The translations under genes and the position numbers were made by a program. 64,000 nucleotides of DNA from the NCBI GenBank assembly GCA_038747915.1, contig JBCDJJ010000005.1:14774-78773 (forward strand), read 5' to 3'. The notes beneath the pieces are model-generated. The model did no database searches and was not told the origin of the DNA. It worked only from the letters and a program-made list of their open reading frames with translations. Positions 30,243-39,432 of this stretch are shown piece after piece. Source of the DNA: JBCDAP01 sp038747915. GTDB lineage: Bacteria; Planctomycetota; Phycisphaerae; Phycisphaerales; UBA1924. How positions within the stretch are numbered: the stretch's first letter is position 1; every line of letters starts with the position of its first letter.

Positions 30243-31094
30243 ATGACGAGCCTCGACCCCACCCCGGCCCTAACAGCCCAGCGCTTTCTCGCGATCAATC
30301 AGCGGAACGTCGACACGGAGCTGCGACGGATCGCGACCGGGCTCTTCATCAACTCCGGAGCCGACGACCCCGCGGGGCTGATCGCAGCGGAGAACCTGAG
30401 CAAGGAAATCCGTCAGGCCGAGGCGGAGGCGCGTGCCGCGGAACGGAACGATGCGATCGCCAACATCGCAGAGGGTGCGCTCGCGGAGGTCTCGAACCTG
30501 CTGGTCGAGGCGGAGGGTCTCGCGGTCTCGAGCGCGAACACGGGGGGGCTGAGCGACGCGGAGATCGCCGCGAACCAACAGCAATTCGACTCGATCGTGG
30601 GGTCGATCGACCGGATCTTCTCATCCGCCCGGTTCAACGGGCAGCGGCTGTTCTCAGGGAACTTCGACATCCCGGCGGCGACCTCGGACGGGACAGGGAT
30701 GACGTTGCCGGAACTCTCGATCGGCGACTTTGGGTCGACGCAGATCAGCGACGGCTCGGGCGGTACGGTCACACGGCGGCTGATTGATGTCAGCACGAGC
30801 GCTGTGGAGCTCGGCTCGCCCGATGCCCAGTCGATCATCGATACAGCGTCCAGCACGATCAACAGCCTGCGGGGTGAGATCGGCTCGTTCCAGGCAAATA
30901 CGCTCAACACGATCAGCAACTCGACGCTGGTTCGACTCGAGAATCAGACCGCAGCGCGATCGATCATCCAGGACACGGATTACGCGGCGTCGATGGTGAA
31001 TCTCACGACGTACGACATCACGGGCCGGGCCACGATGGCGGCGCTCGGCTCGATCAACGAGCGACTCGGGCAGGTGGTGTCTCTCGTCGGGTAG
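30243..31094 (+). CDS. flagellin, short form
   Basis: The ATG at 30243 has AGGAG upstream. The 283-residue product keeps both conserved flagellin ends: the N-terminal helix ALTAQRFLAINQRNVDTELR, RIATGLFINSGADDPAGLIAAENL, and the C-terminal SIIQDTDYAASMVNLTTYDI with the closing LGQVVSLVG. The central part between residues about 130 and 190 is short, so the D2/D3 surface domains are minimal. No other flagellar gene is in the window and no sigma-28 or sigma-54 promoter was recognised upstream. It may be the filament protein encoded apart from the main cluster, or a flagellin-like minor subunit. Confidence 0.88.
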   Translation: MTSLDPTPALTAQRFLAINQRNVDTELRRIATGLFINSGADDPAGLIAAENLSKEIRQAEAEARAAERNDAIANIAEGALAEVSNLLVEAEGLAVSSANTGGLSDAEIAANQQQFDSIVGSIDRIFSSARFNGQRLFSGNFDIPAATSDGTGMTLPELSIGDFGSTQISDGSGGTVTRRLIDVSTSAVELGSPDAQSIIDTASSTINSLRGEIGSFQANTLNTISNSTLVRLENQTAARSIIQDTDYAASMVNLTTYDITGRATMAALGSINERLGQVVSLVG

Positions 31095-31163
31095 CGGCGA
31101 GGGCGCAGCGGCGTCTGGGGGCGTACACTCGTTGTTTCGCCTACACGATGCGGAGCGCCGACG

Positions 31164-32186
31164 ATGTCTTCGACCGCCACCGAGACCACCACTCCTGCAC
31201 CCACGCAGCAACGGATTTACATCGCGGACATGCAGCCGAACGAGCGGTTCGAGGGTGCGTTCAGCATCGCGAACCCGCAGATCGGCAAGACGCGGAACGA
31301 CAAGCCGTACCTGCGATGCCTGTTGGGTGATAAGACAGCCACGGTGCCCGGGCGGATGTGGGGCGCCGACGAGGCGCTGCTGCGGCGACTTGGTGACACC
31401 GGTTTTGTGCTGGCGAGGGGGATCACGCAGCCCTACCAGGGCGAGCTGCAGCTGATTCTCGACGATATCCGTGGGCTCGAGCCGACTGCGGAGCAACTGC
31501 ACGATCTGCTGCCGGCGTCGGCACGCGATCCAAAGGAGATGTTCGCCGAGGTCGAGGGGCTGCTTAGCACGCTCGAGCACCCGGCGGCGAAGGCGCTGGC
31601 GGAGGAGTATCTCGCCGACGAGTTGCTGATGGACCTCTTCCGGCAGGCCCCAGCGGCTAAGCAGATGCACCATGCCTACCTCGGCGGGCTGTGCGAGCAC
31701 ACGCTGAGCCTCATGAAGCTGGCCGATGCGCAGTGCCCGAACTACCCGAAGATCAACCGCGATGTGGTGCTGCTCGGACTATTCCTGCACGACCTCGGCA
31801 AAACACACGAGCTGAGCTGGACCGGGGCGTTCGACTATTCGGAGCGTGGGCTGCTGATCGGCCATATCGTCGACGGTGCCATCATGCTGCATGACAAGGC
31901 GCAGTCGGCGATGCGTCGCGCGGGGCTTCGGTTCCCGCCGGACTTCGTGACGGTGCTGCAGCACATCGTGCTGAGCCACCACACACTGCCCGAGTATGGG
32001 GCCGCCCGGGTTCCGAGCACACCCGAGGCGGTGCTGGTTGCCTGCCTTGACAACCTTGATGCGAAGGTGGCGATGGCGCTGGCAGCGTCACGGCCGGATC
32101 TGGCAGCAGGCGATCTGGGCGGCAATTTCACCGACAAGGTATGGGGACTGGACACGAAGCTGTTCCGCCCGGACCCACTCGCGTGA
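31164..32186 (+). CDS. HD-domain 3'-5' exoribonuclease, YhaM-like
   Basis: A 340-residue cytoplasmic protein made of an N-terminal OB-fold (residues about 18-110, with KTRNDKPYLRCLLGDKTATV) and a C-terminal HD phosphohydrolase domain. The HD residues are visible: HHAYLGGLCEHTLSLMK, LLGLFLHDLGKTHE and LQHIVLSHHTLPEYG, followed by LDNLDAKVA. This domain order is that of YhaM/CBF1, which degrade single-stranded RNA (and DNA) from the 3' end. The start ATG has GGAG nine bases before it. It follows the flagellin gene with a short gap and precedes the Cys-rich repeat genes. Confidence 0.92.
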   Translation: MSSTATETTTPAPTQQRIYIADMQPNERFEGAFSIANPQIGKTRNDKPYLRCLLGDKTATVPGRMWGADEALLRRLGDTGFVLARGITQPYQGELQLILDDIRGLEPTAEQLHDLLPASARDPKEMFAEVEGLLSTLEHPAAKALAEEYLADELLMDLFRQAPAAKQMHHAYLGGLCEHTLSLMKLADAQCPNYPKINRDVVLLGLFLHDLGKTHELSWTGAFDYSERGLLIGHIVDGAIMLHDKAQSAMRRAGLRFPPDFVTVLQHIVLSHHTLPEYGAARVPSTPEAVLVACLDNLDAKVAMALAASRPDLAAGDLGGNFTDKVWGLDTKLFRPDPLA

Positions 32187-32457
32187 TCGCGATGAGCCGT
32201 TCCGCGGCCCAATAACAGCCGAACAAGCGAACAAACCCCTCTTCTTGCCCGAAGAAAGCGGCAGATTTCGCTGGACGGGTTCTGCATGGCGATGCACCCT
32301 TGGTGATGCACAGGGGCCTGTTGTTTGGCTGTAGCATGCGTGCTGGTCCCTTCAGATCAAGCAACGGGTGTCTCCCACGCGGGTGGATCCGAGAAGAGAG
32401 TCGCAAGCGCGGGAGCTGCCTGCGTGCTGCGAGAGAATCAGAGAAAGGATTGCGTGA

Positions 32458-34275
32458 ATGAACCGTGCATTGCTCAGCGCCGCACTGCTTGCTGCAGCCG
32501 CGTGTACCTCGTCCGCCCAGGTTCTTGGGAGCGACGACTTTGATACCCCGATGAACCTGACCACTTTCACCGCGGTCCCGGATCTCTCGGGCAACGCGGG
32601 CTTCTTCCCCACCAACAACCAGTCCGACGTGTTCGGGATTCTGAGCCGGAGCGACGCCGAGTCGCGGAACGGCTTCGACCTGCTCGACGACTCGCTGATG
32701 GGCAGCGACACCTTCGGGATCATCAACTCGACCAAGCTCGACAATGTCTTTGCGGTCGGTGACATCCGGAACACCGACAACCCAGGCGGCACGGGCACGG
32801 TGGAATGGGTGTTTGACGTCTCACCCTCGCCGTTCTTTGGTACCACGAATGATGCGATTTTTCTGGTGATCGAGGTTGCGGCGATCGGCAACTTCGATGC
32901 CAGCAGCGATCCGACGTTCGAGTTCACCGTGGAGCTGCAAGAGTCGGGTGGCGGCACCATTCTGGGTCCGACGACCGTGCTGGACATCGACGTGAACGAA
33001 GCGACCTCGCAGTTCTACGTTCTCGAGGGTGGCGATACGTCGATCGCCGATCCTCTCGATGTTGTCGTTGGCCCGGATGTGAACCCGGACGCGTCGGATC
33101 CTTCTCTGCTCGATAACGTCTTCCGTGAGCTTCAGATCGAGATCCCGGCGACGACCGGGCAGATCGAGCAGACCGGACGTGTTGTGGTGCGGTTTGCTGC
33201 GGAGCAGGACGGTGGGGCCGAGTACTTCATGTTCGACAACATCCGCGTCGCGGAGGGTATCGCCGCAAACGACCCATCGGTGCTCCCCACGGGCGCCTGC
33301 TGCGACTCCATCGTTTGCTCGGATAACCAGACGGTGCTGACGTGCGGCAGTGTCAGCGACTTCTTCGAGGGGCAAACGTGCGGTGCGGATAACGCGCCGT
33401 GCGACCCGATCCCCAATGGTGCCTGCTGCGACGGCGAGACAACATGCACAGATGATGTCGCGTTCAATGACTGTCAGAGCCCCGGGCAGCGGTTCTTTGC
33501 CGACGTGATGTGCTCGAGCGATCCATGCCAACTTCTGGCATGCTGCCAGGGCGCGGTGACGTGCACGGAAGTCGCTGATGTCGCGGCGTGCGACGCGCTG
33601 TCCGGGACGTTCTTCGCGGATGTGGACGAGTGCCCGTCCGACCCGACAGATCTGTGCGAGCCGGGTGCGTGCTGCACCGGTCCGGACACCTGCATCGACG
33701 GCTCGAACGAGCTCGAGTGCAACGGCCTCGCCGGTGCGTTCAACGTTGGGGTCTCGTGCCCACCACCGGGCTCGGAAGAAGACCTCTGTTCGATCCAGGG
33801 ATGCTGCACCTTTGCGGGCTTCTGCGTCGATACGAACCCCTCCGAGTGTGCCACTGTGTTCGGTGGTCTATCGATTGCGGGGCAGACCTGCCCGCCGAAC
33901 GCCATCGATCTCTGTGTGCCGGCCGCCTGCTGCACTGGGCCTGACAGCTGCGTGCTCCAGAGCCGCGTGGAGTGTGATGACGACGGAGGAACGTTCTTCG
34001 AAGGTCAATCCTGCCCGGTGAACGCGTCCGATTTGTGCAGCACGATGATGGGCCCGAGCGGGTGTGTGGGTGATACCAACGATGATCTGATGGCGGACGC
34101 GACGGACTTCCTCGCGGTGCTGGTGGCGTTCGGCAGCACGGCTATCGATTCGAATTACAACGCGGGCGCCGATTTCGACAACGACGATGATGTCGACGCG
34201 GACGACTTCCTGGCGATGCTGGTCGCGTTTGGCCGGGAGTACGACCCGAGCAACCCGGTCTGCACGCCGCTCTGA
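32458..34275 (+). CDS. secreted protein with six Cys-rich GACC repeats and a dockerin-like tail
   Basis: A 605-residue protein with signal peptide (LLSAALLAAAACTSSAQ). Residues about 22-275 form a beta-rich domain of unknown type. From residue 279 six tandem repeats of about 40 residues follow; each begins with (G)ACC and carries six Cys in the spacing ACC-x4/5-C-x7/8-C-x9-12-C-x3-8-C, as in GACCDGETTC. Three disulfides per repeat seem likely. Residues from 536 form two EF-hand-type calcium loops (GDTNDDLMADATDFLAVL and DFDNDDDVDADDFLAML), the dockerin arrangement. A paralogue with the same two features follows. It is probably exported and surface-bound; no enzymatic role can be assigned. Confidence 0.88.
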   Translation: MNRALLSAALLAAAACTSSAQVLGSDDFDTPMNLTTFTAVPDLSGNAGFFPTNNQSDVFGILSRSDAESRNGFDLLDDSLMGSDTFGIINSTKLDNVFAVGDIRNTDNPGGTGTVEWVFDVSPSPFFGTTNDAIFLVIEVAAIGNFDASSDPTFEFTVELQESGGGTILGPTTVLDIDVNEATSQFYVLEGGDTSIADPLDVVVGPDVNPDASDPSLLDNVFRELQIEIPATTGQIEQTGRVVVRFAAEQDGGAEYFMFDNIRVAEGIAANDPSVLPTGACCDSIVCSDNQTVLTCGSVSDFFEGQTCGADNAPCDPIPNGACCDGETTCTDDVAFNDCQSPGQRFFADVMCSSDPCQLLACCQGAVTCTEVADVAACDALSGTFFADVDECPSDPTDLCEPGACCTGPDTCIDGSNELECNGLAGAFNVGVSCPPPGSEEDLCSIQGCCTFAGFCVDTNPSECATVFGGLSIAGQTCPPNAIDLCVPAACCTGPDSCVLQSRVECDDDGGTFFEGQSCPVNASDLCSTMMGPSGCVGDTNDDLMADATDFLAVLVAFGSTAIDSNYNAGADFDNDDDVDADDFLAMLVAFGREYDPSNPVCTPL

Positions 34276-34640
34276 GTTCGGCTTCGACCGGTTCCGCTTG
34301 TACCTGATGACATGATCCTCGGCCCGTTCCACAATGGAGCGGGCCGTTTTCGTTCGCCAACGCCAGTGATGGAGTCACGCCGCAAACACGACCCAAACTC
34401 AAGGTCAAGCATGGGTGAAATCGCGGGCTCCGCACCAGGATTCTGCACCGAGTGTCGACCACCCGCCTCGTCCGCCGCGCGGTCGCGTGTAGGCTCTCTG
34501 GCCCGGCGCTCTGGCAGTGCCGGCACGGGATGCCAACGGCCGGCGCGTGCCGACCACTGGCGTAGATCGCGAGAAGAGAGCGGTCCGTGGATTCAACACC
34601 GCGGCCATGATGCTTCTTCAATGTTGAAAGGATTCGGTCC
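34276..34640. other. intergenic region between two Cys-rich repeat genes
   Basis: A 365-base gap. It contains a strong hairpin terminator at 34320-34350, then about 220 bases with no repeat or RNA gene. The 11-mer CGAGAAGAGAG at 34570-34580 also occurs at 32390-32400 upstream of the paralogous gene, at a similar distance from the start codon in both. Confidence 0.6.
34320..34350 (+). terminator. rho-independent terminator
   Basis: CGGCCCGTTCC (34320-34330) pairs with GGAGCGGGCCG (34336-34346) with one G-U pair, a five-base loop and a TTTT tail. It lies 45 bases after the stop of the first Cys-rich repeat gene. Confidence 0.85.
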
Positions 34641-37295
34641 ATGAATCGTCTTCTGACCGTCGCTGCGCTCGTTGCAGCGGCTACCTCGGCCTCCGCGCAG
34701 GTCGGAACCGACTTTGACGGGAACAACCCCGGGCTGACCTCGTTCAGCCAGAACCCCTTCTTCAGCACCGCGCAGGGCAGCAACAACAACCGCACGCCGA
34801 ACCTGGTGAGCGGCTTCGATAACTTCGGGATTACGAACACGTTCGTCGCGCCCGGCCAGGGTGGCTCGTTCGGTTCTCGCGATAACGGCCTCAATGGCTT
34901 CCCGGTCGCCGGCCAGGCCTACGCCACGTTCGGCTACTTTCGGAACAGCGCCATCTTCGGCCCGTTCGACACGCGCGATGACTCCGTCGACGCCCCGGCG
35001 TGTGCCGAAGGCGCTTTCTCGACCGACACCCGCGGCCTCGTCTCCTGCGAGAAGATGGATAACTTCTTCCTGCTGGCCGATGTGAACAGCCCGAACTTCG
35101 ACTTCGGTGGGAACAACGGCACGCCGGGCACCAACTTCAGCGCTTCGTGGACGTTCGATGTGTCCTCCCTCGATCTCACCGGTGACGAGGTGTTCTCGGT
35201 CGACGTGGTCGCACTCGGTGACTTCGAGGGCTCGGCCAGCGGCGCGTTCCAGGACTTCATCGACTGGACCTACTCGGTCGATGGCGGCTCGGCCTTGCCG
35301 CTGCTCACCACCGCGATCGATGACGACGCGTCGGCGTCGTACCCGACCGCGTTCGCCCCGATCGGCAGCGCCAGCATCGAGACTCTCCCCGATCCGTGGG
35401 GCTACACCTACGTCGATGCCACGACCGGCACGACGGTGACGCAAACCATTATCAACTACCCGTTCGACACGCTCAACGTCGAGCTCGACATCCCCACGAG
35501 CGCCAGCACCGTGACCATCGCCTTCACGGGCTTCCTCGCAGGTGGCGCCACGAACAACCCCGAGTACGTCGGCTTCGACAACCTCATCATCGACACGGTT
35601 CCGGTGCCGACCGGTGCCTGCTGCACCGGCGAGAGTGTGGGCCTGGAGATCGTCTGCTCGGTCACGACCGAGGCAAACTGCACCGGCACCTTCACCGCCA
35701 ACCGCACCTGTGAGCCCGAGCTCGGCGACGGCCCGAACGGCCCGTGTGACACCGGCCCCACCGGCGCGTGTGTGCGTGACTTCCAGGCCTTCAACCTCGA
35801 CCTCGCCACCAACCCGACCATCGAGCAGACATTCTTGTTCGAGTGCCAGGGCGGCACCGATGTGTTCTTCGAGGGTGAAACCGATCAGACGCTCGTCGTC
35901 GGCCAGATCTGCTACGGCTACGAGAACGGCGGCGGCCTCATCCGGAACGCCCTCTATGACTCGGGCATCGGCGGCACCAACCGTATCCTCCCCGGTGACG
36001 ACTTCGAGAGCACGTTCGACTACGCGGGCATCAGCCGCACCCTGGACGCCTCGCAGGTCAACGCGCTCGGCATCGCCCCGCGCCCGACGTTCCCCAACAG
36101 CTCCGGCGGTCGCGCGTTCTTCATCGAGGGCGATGAAGCCGACAACACGGGCGGTCCCGCCAACCTCTACCTCGGCGGTGTGCGAGGCCTGGTCGAGGGT
36201 GACGCCGTGGTCGCCAGCTACCTCGCCTACGACTTCGACGGCCGCTCGGACCCCGGCGAGAGCCGTTCCGATCCCAACATCGGCAACCAGGGCCACTTCT
36301 CGCCGGCCTTCCTCCGGATCGTCGACGCCGGCGCTCCGGACGACGGCGACATCCAGCCGGTCGGCCCGCCGTTCTTCAACCCCACGCAGGATCGCTCCTT
36401 CTCGTTCTCCGGCGAGGACACGGGGGGTATCAACGGCGCCTGGACCACCCTCGAGTCCGTCGTCGTGCGTCACCAAGAACTCAACGGTGTGTTCGAGCCC
36501 AACGACAGCTGGACCATCGTCGCCAACCTCTTCGGTGATGACTTCGCCGATCCGCGCGACGGCCGCTTCCTGATCGATGACCTCTGCATCGCGTTCGTCT
36601 CGCAGAACGTCGGCGGCAACGGCGACTTCGGCGATGGCGAGTTCTCGACCGTCTTCGAGGACATCGTCACTGCACCGACGTTCGTCCTCCCCGACGACCT
36701 CGGCGCCTGCTGCGATGGCCAGGGTGGGTGTGTCGATCTCGTGGCGTTCTCCTCCTGCACCAACCCCGACACCAATTTCTTCCCCGGCCTCTCCTGTGAA
36801 GTCGTCAGCAGCTTCTGCCCGGCCCCGACCGGCGCCTGCTGCGTCGCGGCGGACGACTGCCGAGACGGCGAGACCCTCGCCTCGTGCGATGTGCTCGGCG
36901 GCACCTTCTTCGCCGACGAGACCTGCACGCCCACGCTCTGCCAGCCTGTCACCGTGGCGTGCTGCCTCACCGACACCAGCTGCGCCGATGTCAACACCGT
37001 GGCCGACTGTGACCTCCTGAGCGGCACGGCGTTCGAGGACACCACCTGCCCGGTCGATGCGACCGAGCTCTGCATGGCCGGCGCTATGGAGTGCCCCGGC
37101 GACAGCGACGGCGACTTCGACGCCGACGCGGATGACTTCATCGCCGTGCTCGTGGGCTTCGGCACCGCCACCGGTGCGACCCGGGCCGACGGTGACTTCG
37201 ATGGCGACGGCGATGTCGACGCCGACGACTTCATCCAGATGCTTGTCGCCTTCGGCAACGTCTACGATCCGGCCGATTGCTCGGTCATCAACTGA
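34641..37295 (+). CDS. large secreted protein with Cys-rich GACC repeats and dockerin-like tail
   Basis: An 884-residue paralogue of the preceding gene. Signal peptide (TVAALVAAATSASAQ), an N-terminal beta-rich domain (about 20-325), one GACC repeat near residue 328 (GACCTGESVG), a second beta-rich domain (about 375-685), then three more GACC repeats from about residue 688 (GACCDGQGGC, GACCVAADDC, ACCLTDTSC) and a two-loop dockerin tail from about 818 (GDSDGDFDADADDFIAVL and DFDGDGDVDADDFIQML). The domain between the first and second repeats contains Asp-rich calcium-site-like loops (DDGDIQPVG). Ribosome binding site AAAGGA with eight bases of spacing, as in the paralogue. Function unknown; likely cell-surface. 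Confidence 0.88.
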   Translation: MNRLLTVAALVAAATSASAQVGTDFDGNNPGLTSFSQNPFFSTAQGSNNNRTPNLVSGFDNFGITNTFVAPGQGGSFGSRDNGLNGFPVAGQAYATFGYFRNSAIFGPFDTRDDSVDAPACAEGAFSTDTRGLVSCEKMDNFFLLADVNSPNFDFGGNNGTPGTNFSASWTFDVSSLDLTGDEVFSVDVVALGDFEGSASGAFQDFIDWTYSVDGGSALPLLTTAIDDDASASYPTAFAPIGSASIETLPDPWGYTYVDATTGTTVTQTIINYPFDTLNVELDIPTSASTVTIAFTGFLAGGATNNPEYVGFDNLIIDTVPVPTGACCTGESVGLEIVCSVTTEANCTGTFTANRTCEPELGDGPNGPCDTGPTGACVRDFQAFNLDLATNPTIEQTFLFECQGGTDVFFEGETDQTLVVGQICYGYENGGGLIRNALYDSGIGGTNRILPGDDFESTFDYAGISRTLDASQVNALGIAPRPTFPNSSGGRAFFIEGDEADNTGGPANLYLGGVRGLVEGDAVVASYLAYDFDGRSDPGESRSDPNIGNQGHFSPAFLRIVDAGAPDDGDIQPVGPPFFNPTQDRSFSFSGEDTGGINGAWTTLESVVVRHQELNGVFEPNDSWTIVANLFGDDFADPRDGRFLIDDLCIAFVSQNVGGNGDFGDGEFSTVFEDIVTAPTFVLPDDLGACCDGQGGCVDLVAFSSCTNPDTNFFPGLSCEVVSSFCPAPTGACCVAADDCRDGETLASCDVLGGTFFADETCTPTLCQPVTVACCLTDTSCADVNTVADCDLLSGTAFEDTTCPVDATELCMAGAMECPGDSDGDFDADADDFIAVLVGFGTATGATRADGDFDGDGDVDADDFIQMLVAFGNVYDPADCSVIN

Positions 37296-37372
37296 GACCT
37301 CGGGTGACCGAGAGACCGTCCTCGGACAGCACTGCTGCCCGGGGAGAACGACCTAGAACGTTTGATCTATGC

Positions 37373-37406
37373 ACCGCCGGCCCTCTGGCCGGCGGTTTTC
37401 TTTTTT
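37373..37406 (+). terminator. rho-independent terminator
   Basis: ACCGCCGGCC (37373-37382) and GGCCGGCGGT (37387-37396) form a perfect 10-bp stem with a four-base loop, followed by TTTCTTTTTT. This is the clearest terminator in the window; it ends the transcript of the 884-residue protein. Confidence 0.92.
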
Positions 37407-37493
37407 GGACCGTGGGTGCTCCGGGTGCTCGGCCGATGACGCTATTGTTCTGACGAGCCTGTGGCACAGACAGGCGCGAGGAGTGACCGAGCG

Positions 37494-38627
37494 ATGATCG
37501 ATCGGATCATGATGTCGGCTGTGACCGCAGCGGTGTGTGGGGTGTGCAGCGTGTCATCGGCGCAGACCGGCGTAGCAACGGTGTACGCGGACCGTGACAC
37601 GAGCGCCCTTGCTGGCGCAACACCGACCTCGACGTTCGGCTCGGGCTCGAGCGCAACAATGCACCGGTGGTTCGTGCGGGATGGCTCGAACGATGTCTCG
37701 ACACTCGGCGCGACGCAGATCATCGTTGCGGGCCGCGATCATCACTTCTTCACCGCGTGGGCAGCGATCCGGTTCGACCTTCAAGACCTCTACTCGTTGC
37801 TCGACTCCGTGGCAGGCGATACGGGGCTGGGCGACGGGGACTGGCGGATCACGGGTGCATCGGTCAGCCTCACCCCGCTCGGCACCGTGCTCGACACACC
37901 GGGCACGCTCATCGTCCACCACGCGACCGACGACCACACCCTGATCGATCCGACCGAGTTCGATCCCCCCGCGCTCGCACCTGGTCACGCAGACGTACCG
38001 AGCACGCTCGTGCCACCAGGCGCACTCGGCTCGGGCGATGTGCTCGCAAGCATCGATTTCAACCCGGTCTCCAGCACACCGATCGGTGCCGAGGTGAGCG
38101 GCGTGGTCCTGACCGACCTGAATAATGCGGGCGACCTCGAGCTTACGATCCTGGTCTCGCCCAGCGATGACGGCGTATTCGCTGCGTTCCAGGGGCAGTA
38201 TGCGCCGCTCGACGGACGAAACGCCCCGGCGCTGACCATCGAGTACGTTCTCGAGCCGCAGGGCGGCGCATGCTGCGACGGGTTCACGGTCTGCATCGAC
38301 GCTGCCGATGTGGCCGACTGTGCAGCACTAGACCTGATCTTCCTCGGCGGCGCGAACTGCATCGACCTCGACGCCGACGGCACCGCAGAGACGTGCGAGA
38401 ACCTTGGTCGCCTCATCCGGTGCCGCGGCGACACCGATCAGGACGGCGATGTCGATGCCATTGACTTCATTAACCTGCTGGTGGGGTTCGGTCGCGAGAC
38501 CAGCGGCTCCGAGGCCGAGCAGCTCGCGCTGGGCGATTTCAACCTCGACGGCGTCGTGGATGCACCAGACTTCATCGAGTTGCTCACCACGTTCGGACGC
38601 CCCTGCCAGCCCGTCTCCGAGGAGTAA
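37494..38627 (+). CDS. secreted DNRLRE-like protein with one GACC repeat and a dockerin-like tail
   Basis: The ATG at 37494 gives 377 residues with a signal peptide (MMSAVTAAVCGVCSVSSAQ); an upstream GTG at 37461 adds an unlikely extension. Residues about 25-245 begin ATVYADRDTSALAGATPTST and resemble DNRLRE-type beta-sandwich domains. One Cys-rich repeat (GACCDGFTVC, about residue 258) and a two-loop dockerin tail from about 309 (GDTDQDGDVDAIDFINLL and DFNLDGVVDAPDFIELL) follow. It shares the last two modules with the two preceding genes, so the three are members of one family with differing N-terminal domains. Anchoring or binding partner unknown. Confidence 0.85.
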   Translation: MIDRIMMSAVTAAVCGVCSVSSAQTGVATVYADRDTSALAGATPTSTFGSGSSATMHRWFVRDGSNDVSTLGATQIIVAGRDHHFFTAWAAIRFDLQDLYSLLDSVAGDTGLGDGDWRITGASVSLTPLGTVLDTPGTLIVHHATDDHTLIDPTEFDPPALAPGHADVPSTLVPPGALGSGDVLASIDFNPVSSTPIGAEVSGVVLTDLNNAGDLELTILVSPSDDGVFAAFQGQYAPLDGRNAPALTIEYVLEPQGGACCDGFTVCIDAADVADCAALDLIFLGGANCIDLDADGTAETCENLGRLIRCRGDTDQDGDVDAIDFINLLVGFGRETSGSEAEQLALGDFNLDGVVDAPDFIELLTTFGRPCQPVSEE

Positions 38628-38672
38628 GGTCAGAACGAGTCCGGGCACCGAATCCGGGGCCTATGGTTCGGG

Positions 38673-39389
38673 ATGTCGTTCCAGAGCGAGACCGTGCGGG
38701 TGAACTTCGGGCGGCCGATGCCGCTCTTTCCGCTTGAGTCGGTGGTGCTGCTGCCACACGGCATGACGCGGCTGCACATCTTCGAGCCGCGTTACCGGCA
38801 GATGATGGCGGATGTGCTCGATGGCCCAGGCCAGATCGCGATGGCGTTGCTTCGTCACCCCGATGGTTCGATGCCGCACGCGGGCAACCCACCGCTCCGC
38901 CCAGCGGTGTGTGTGGGGCACCTGGCGCACCACCAGAAGCTGCCCGATGGGCGGTACCACATCGTGCTGTCGGGCGTCTGTCGGGCGGAGATCATCGATG
39001 AGGAGCCGCCGGATGGTGACCGGTTGTACCGCGTCGCGACACTGCGTCCGCTCGGGGCGTCGGAGCCGCCGCCGGAGGACGAACTCACCGATGTGAGAGA
39101 CATGCTGTCCAAGCTCGTCCGGTCCGGGCGGTTCCCGGAACTCGAGCCGTTCGGTGACCATCTGGAGGGGGAGGAATCACTCCCGACCATGCCGCTGCTC
39201 GAGACGGTGTCTCTCGCGCTGGCGTCGAACCTGCAGAGCACCGACTTTGCCTACGGGCTCCTCGCAGAGCCATCGGTCTTCGAGCGGGCCCGGATGGTGG
39301 AGCGCGAGTACGGCGCGCTCGAGCAGCTGTTCGGACGGGCCCTGTTGCAGCGGGACCCGGATGCGCCCCGCGGCGTATCCTGGAACTGA
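38673..39389 (+). CDS. LON substrate-binding-domain protein
   Basis: A 238-residue protein consisting of a stand-alone Lon N-terminal (LON-N) domain: MPLFPLESVVLLPHGMTRLHIFEPRYRQM near residues 15-45, then the Gly-rich VGHLAHHQKLPDGRYHIVLSGV segment, and an alpha-helical C-terminal half. The ATPase and protease domains of Lon are absent, as in many bacterial stand-alone LON-N proteins whose role is not settled. It is followed after 43 bases by a lipoprotein gene on the same strand. Confidence 0.9.
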   Translation: MSFQSETVRVNFGRPMPLFPLESVVLLPHGMTRLHIFEPRYRQMMADVLDGPGQIAMALLRHPDGSMPHAGNPPLRPAVCVGHLAHHQKLPDGRYHIVLSGVCRAEIIDEEPPDGDRLYRVATLRPLGASEPPPEDELTDVRDMLSKLVRSGRFPELEPFGDHLEGEESLPTMPLLETVSLALASNLQSTDFAYGLLAEPSVFERARMVEREYGALEQLFGRALLQRDPDAPRGVSWN

Positions 39390-39432
39390 AGGCCTGCTTG
39401 AGCCCAGCCCGGATCTCGCCGATACCGAGGGC

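Noticed and set aside
32458..38627. A cellulosome
   Set aside because: Dockerin-like tails are present, but there is no cohesin, scaffoldin or recognisable glycoside hydrolase in the window. Such tails are common in planctomycete secreted proteins without a cellulosome.
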